DNA of 10,092 nt from Dehalococcoidia bacterium. Lineage in GTDB: Bacteria > Chloroflexota > Dehalococcoidia > DSTF01 > JALHUB01. A model generated the notes under the pieces. The model did no database searches, had not been told where the DNA came from, and saw nothing but the letters and a program-made list of their open reading frames with translations. The stretch is from NCBI GenBank assembly GCA_022865685.1, contig JALHUB010000129.1:1-10092 (forward strand). The letters run 5' to 3'. The position numbers were made by a program, and so were the translations under genes. Of the stretch, positions 7,741 through 10,092 are shown piece after piece; positions within the stretch are counted from its first letter, which is position 1, and each line of letters starts with the position of its first letter.

Positions 7741-7769
7741 CACTCGTAGCCGAGACTTTCCAGTCTCGG
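7741..7769 (-). repeat. Perfect intergenic hairpin with GGAA loop, copy 2
   Basis: CCGAGACT (7750-7757) and AGTCTCGG (7762-7769) form a perfect 8-base stem. Read on the minus strand the loop is GGAA, a GNRA-type tetraloop. It begins 28 bases after the PHP gene's stop codon and upstream of the dinG promoter. It has no T-run, so it is not a standard intrinsic terminator. It could stabilise or end the PHP transcript. The stem, loop and following bases resemble the degenerate hairpin at 4800-4827, which lies in the same orientation relative to its upstream gene. Confidence 0.5.
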
Positions 7770-7797
7770 TGTCGACGCACAGAGGCGCGTCCGGGAG

Positions 7798-8493
7798 TCA
7801 AATCTGGGACGGCAGCGTGAACGGCTGAAGGTTGCCCTGGAGCAGGCCGTTCGCCGCGTAGAAGCGTCCGGCCTTCAGCTCACGCAGGAAGTCCTCCTCC
7901 GACTCGACGCCGCGTTCGAAAACGGTGGTGTGGATGCCGATCCCCTGGTGCGAGTGGGCGTCGCTGCCGCCGACGCCGGCCTTCCCCAGTATCTGCGCGA
8001 CCTCAAGTGCGAAGGCGTTCTCCTGGGCGTTGTTGCCGCCGTTGAGCACTTCCACGGCGTCGACAAGCGCGAAGAGCGGCAGTTGGGCCGCCTGTTCAGC
8101 CGTCAGGTTCACCGGCTCCAAGCCCTGCCGTTCCCACTCGATGCGGTAGAAGTAATGCCGGAAGGGATGCGCCGCGATCATGTAGCCACCGGCGTCGCTG
8201 ACGATGCGCCGGAGCTCCTGCGCGTAGCGTATTCCCGGCACATACTTGTCGAGTCCAATCACGAGGATGTGCCCCAGCTCGGTCGAGACTTCCATGCCGT
8301 TGATGAGCAGAAGTGACTGCTCCTGCCGGAAGCGGGCCACCTCCAGCGAGTCCCACACGCGGTCGTGCTCGGTGACGACGACGGCGGAGAGTCCGAGGCG
8401 CCGCGCCGCGCGGGCGAGCTCGACCGGACGCAGGCTGCTGTCGCTCGCGCCGCGAGTCGTATGGATGTGCATGTCGACGATGCTTCCGCTCAT
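7798..8493 (-). CDS. PHP-domain metal-dependent phosphoesterase
   Basis: This 231-residue single-domain protein carries the full set of PHP metal-binding motifs: DMHIHTT (H9 and H11), VVTEHDR (H43 and D44), NGMEVS (E68), GHIL (H75), AAHPFRH (H109) and GGSDAHSHQGIG (D178 and H180). PHP proteins use two or three metals to hydrolyse phosphoester bonds. Members include histidinol phosphatases, polymerase-associated domains and RNases or phosphatases of the RNase AM (YciV/TrpH) type. Nothing here fixes the substrate, and I see no extra domain or signal peptide. The ATG at 8493 has AAAGG 9 bases upstream (8503-8507), which decides the start over the internal ATG at residue 8. It lies 45 bases after the membrane protein gene and is probably the last gene of the rsmA-ispE unit. 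Confidence 0.88.
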   Translation of the reverse strand: MSGSIVDMHIHTTRGASDSSLRPVELARAARRLGLSAVVVTEHDRVWDSLEVARFRQEQSLLLINGMEVSTELGHILVIGLDKYVPGIRYAQELRRIVSDAGGYMIAAHPFRHYFYRIEWERQGLEPVNLTAEQAAQLPLFALVDAVEVLNGGNNAQENAFALEVAQILGKAGVGGSDAHSHQGIGIHTTVFERGVESEEDFLRELKAGRFYAANGLLQGNLQPFTLPSQI

Positions 8494-8538
8494 GCGGTCG
8501 CGCCTTTACGGAAATAATCTGCCCCTAGCATATCACTC

Positions 8539-8973
8539 CTACGTCGAGCGGGTGGAAGCGTAGTGAGCCAGAATAGGCGTGGCCCAGCCGAAGAGCGCGA
8601 CATAGGTGAAAGCGAGGAAGAGTGTGAGTCGGCGCGCGGAGCGGACGAGGACGAAAAGGGGAGAGAACACTATGACAGCCGTGCTCAGTACGATGACGGT
8701 GAAGAGCAGGTTGGGGCTGCCCAGGCCGCCCTGTGGGTGCGAGTCATTGACGGCTATCAGGAGCATGCCGAAAACCAGGCCCAGTTCCGTCCAGATGAGG
8801 AAGAAGAAGGACGCTATGGGAATGGAGAGCAGCGTGAGCGGCATGCCTTTGGGGACCGCGCTTCGGACGAAGGGTATGTCGTCGCGCGACTTTGTGACCC
8901 AGAGGGCAAACGGCGGCGTGGCGACGATGGACATGACGAACCCACAAACGAAGCCGGAAAACACCTCCTCCAT
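8539..8973 (-). CDS. Small membrane protein of unknown function with four predicted helices
   Basis: I do not recognise this 144-residue protein. Hydrophobic stretches lie at about residues 5-26, 44-76, 88-110 and 115-137. The second is long enough to bend or to include a re-entrant part. Positive charges cluster in the loop after helix 1 (K28, R30, R37, K42) and in RSARR (111-115), while the loop NDSHPQGGLGSPN between helices 2 and 3 is nearly uncharged. By the positive-inside rule both ends would face outward. The start at 8973 is 7 bases after the ispE stop. GGGAGGAG (8987-8994) is a strong ribosome binding sequence but its 13-base spacing is long. The tight placement makes it part of the ispE operon. 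A link to isoprenoid or lipid metabolism is only a guess from position. Confidence 0.8.
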   Translation of the reverse strand: MEEVFSGFVCGFVMSIVATPPFALWVTKSRDDIPFVRSAVPKGMPLTLLSIPIASFFFLIWTELGLVFGMLLIAVNDSHPQGGLGSPNLLFTVIVLSTAVIVFSPLFVLVRSARRLTLFLAFTYVALFGWATPILAHYASTRST

Positions 8974-8980
8974 AGCGTCG

Positions 8981-9862
8981 CTACTGCTCCTCCCAGGCCG
9001 TGGACTCTTGAGCGCCGGCGGTCGTGGTCTCGATCAGTGTAACGCCGGCGCGTCGGAGGCGTCGTTCTGTCTTCGCCTCGAGGGGCGAAAGGAAGAAGAA
9101 CGCCGGTCCGCTGCCGGCGAGGTGCGGGCAAGCGCCGTCATTCCGGCACTCGTCCCTCAGGACCGCTGCCAGCGGCATCGCTTCGAAGAGGACGGCTTCG
9201 AAGGTGTTGAAGACGTCGTCGTCGGATATCGCGCCGCCAGCGGCGAGCTTTTCGACGAGACGACGCGTATGCTCGCCGGACGTGAAGTGCTCCGGACGCA
9301 GTCGACGGTACATCTGCGCCGTCTTCTGCTGGAGCCGGTCGTGCGGGACGGCGACGGTAATGGCGAGCGGTGGGACGTCTGCCAGAGGGGCGACTTCGTC
9401 GCCGCGGCCGCCGGCCTCGGCGGTCCCGCCGGTCAAGAAGAAGGATACGTCGCTGCCGAGCTTCCCGCCGATTCGACGCAGTCGCTCCGCGTCGAAGTCG
9501 AGTCCCCATAGCCGGTTCAGGCCCCTGAGCACCGCTGCCGCGTCGCTGCTGCCACCGCCCAGGCCGGCGGCCGCAGGCACCGCCTTCTCCAGCTCGATCA
9601 GCGCCGCAAGCTCCGGCTTTCCGGCCTCTTGCCGCAGCGCTTCCGCCGCTCGATGGGCCAGGTCTTCCTCCATCGCCGCGAGCGGGCCGGCGGTGGCGCC
9701 GACGTAGCGCACCTCGAGATAGTCGGCGGGCGACAGCGCTATGGCGTCGTGCAAGGCCAGCGTCTGGAGCACGCTGCGGACCTCGTGGTAGCCGTCGTCG
9801 CGCCGGCCGAGCACCTCCAGCGTCCAGTTGACCTTCGCGGGGGCGACGAGTCGCAGCTTCAC
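8981..9862 (-). CDS. ispE: 4-diphosphocytidyl-2-C-methyl-D-erythritol kinase
   Basis: IspE phosphorylates 4-diphosphocytidyl-methylerythritol with ATP, the fourth step of the cytosolic MEP pathway to isoprenoid precursors. The 293-residue length is normal. GHMP-kinase motifs are all present: the N-terminal APAKVNWTLEVLGRRDDGYH with the catalytic lysine K10, the ATP-binding glycine loop VPAAAGLGGGSSDAAA (about 95-110), the catalytic aspartate D138 in LGSDVSFFLTGG, and the C-terminal LAGSGPAFFF (about 248-257). The usual AKINLFL at the start reads AKVNWTL, a mild variation. The GTG start at 9862 overlaps the rsmA stop in a GTGA, which suggests translational coupling. The pairing of rsmA with ispE is common in bacteria. 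The stop is 7 bases before the membrane protein gene. Confidence 0.96.
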   Translation of the reverse strand: MKLRLVAPAKVNWTLEVLGRRDDGYHEVRSVLQTLALHDAIALSPADYLEVRYVGATAGPLAAMEEDLAHRAAEALRQEAGKPELAALIELEKAVPAAAGLGGGSSDAAAVLRGLNRLWGLDFDAERLRRIGGKLGSDVSFFLTGGTAEAGGRGDEVAPLADVPPLAITVAVPHDRLQQKTAQMYRRLRPEHFTSGEHTRRLVEKLAAGGAISDDDVFNTFEAVLFEAMPLAAVLRDECRNDGACPHLAGSGPAFFFLSPLEAKTERRLRRAGVTLIETTTAGAQESTAWEEQ

Positions 9863-10092
9863 GGCCGGCCCTCGCTCTCAGGCGCGAATGCGCGATAGAG
9901 CGCCGCCCATTGCTCCATGCCGAGCGCCTGCGCCCGCAACGAGGGGTCGATGCCAGCTCGACGCAGGGCGTCGCCGGCCGACGCGGCGTCGATGCCAAGG
10001 GCATGACTCAGCGCGTTCCGCAACTGCTTGCGTGGAGCACTGAAGCCGGAGCGAAGAAAGCGGAAGAAGCCTTCGACGTCGTCGACGGCTAC
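9859..10092 (-). CDS. rsmA: 16S rRNA dimethyladenosine transferase (partial, C-terminal 77 residues)
   Basis: RsmA (KsgA) dimethylates two adjacent adenines near the 3' end of 16S rRNA during small-subunit assembly. Only the C-terminal helical domain lies in the window, and the catalytic methyltransferase domain is beyond the right edge. The visible part matches the family tail: FFRFLRSGFSAPRKQLRNAL, then a variable stretch, then AGIDPSLRAQALGMEQWAAL. These correspond to the family's typical F-x-x-R-R-K-x-L-x-N and RAExLs-x-e-x-f-a-x-L patterns. The frame is open to base 10092 and stops with TGA at 9859-9861, overlapping the ispE GTG by 4 bases. The downstream ispE gene supports the call. Confidence 0.9.
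   Translation of the reverse strand, partial: VAVDDVEGFFRFLRSGFSAPRKQLRNALSHALGIDAASAGDALRRAGIDPSLRAQALGMEQWAALYRAFAPESEGRP

Noticed and set aside
6792..7820. A 342-codon plus-strand open frame opposite dinG
   Set aside because: It covers the exonuclease domain and Walker A region of dinG on the opposite strand, has low-complexity composition and shows no recognisable motif.
8527..8535. Possible extended -10 (TGA then TATGCT) before the PHP gene, minus strand
   Set aside because: Only four of six -10 positions match and there is no -35. The PHP gene is more simply explained as the end of the ispE operon.
8606..9511. A 301-codon plus-strand open frame opposite the membrane protein and ispE
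   Set aside because: It crosses two well-supported genes on the minus strand and has no family features.

Overview
This window is a compact stretch of housekeeping genes from a high-GC bacterium. I see no mobile element, CRISPR array, tRNA or rRNA gene, or defence cassette. Several features suggest a bacterium with Gram-positive-like or Chloroflexota-like gene organisation: an rnc-smc pair, an rsmA-ispE pair with a 4-base overlap, an exonuclease-helicase DinG, and an SMC head reading EEAADV where many SMCs read EEAAGI. The MEP-pathway kinase IspE rules out a typical archaeon. The phylum is an inference; no ribosomal RNA is present to fix it.

Left block (1-3443, minus strand): rnc (RNase III) is followed after 20 bases by smc, which runs off the left edge with 839 codons inside the window. 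A strong sigma-70-type promoter (TTGACA, 17 bases, TATCAT) drives the pair. The leader of roughly 140 bases contains a two-part inverted repeat just before rnc. This promoter overlaps, back to back, the extended -10 promoter of the next gene.

Middle block: a tRNA nucleotidyltransferase/poly(A) polymerase family gene (3502-4758, plus strand) converges on a 940-residue DinG-type exonuclease-helicase (4848-7670, minus strand). The 89 bases between them contain a degenerate hairpin. It resembles a perfect hairpin found between dinG and the PHP gene.

Right block (7798-10092, minus strand): this is a probable operon read right to left, rsmA (only the C-terminal 77 residues are inside), ispE, a small four-helix membrane protein of unknown function, and a PHP-domain metal-dependent phosphoesterase. 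dinG follows but probably has its own promoter.

Together the genes cover chromosome organisation (SMC), RNA processing and maturation (RNase III, tRNA 3'-end enzyme, 16S rRNA dimethylation), DNA repair (DinG) and isoprenoid precursor synthesis (IspE). The points most worth a second look are a missing metal-ligand aspartate in RNase III, the rnc leader hairpin, the paired intergenic hairpins, the four-cysteine DinG with an exonuclease domain, and the unrecognised membrane protein.
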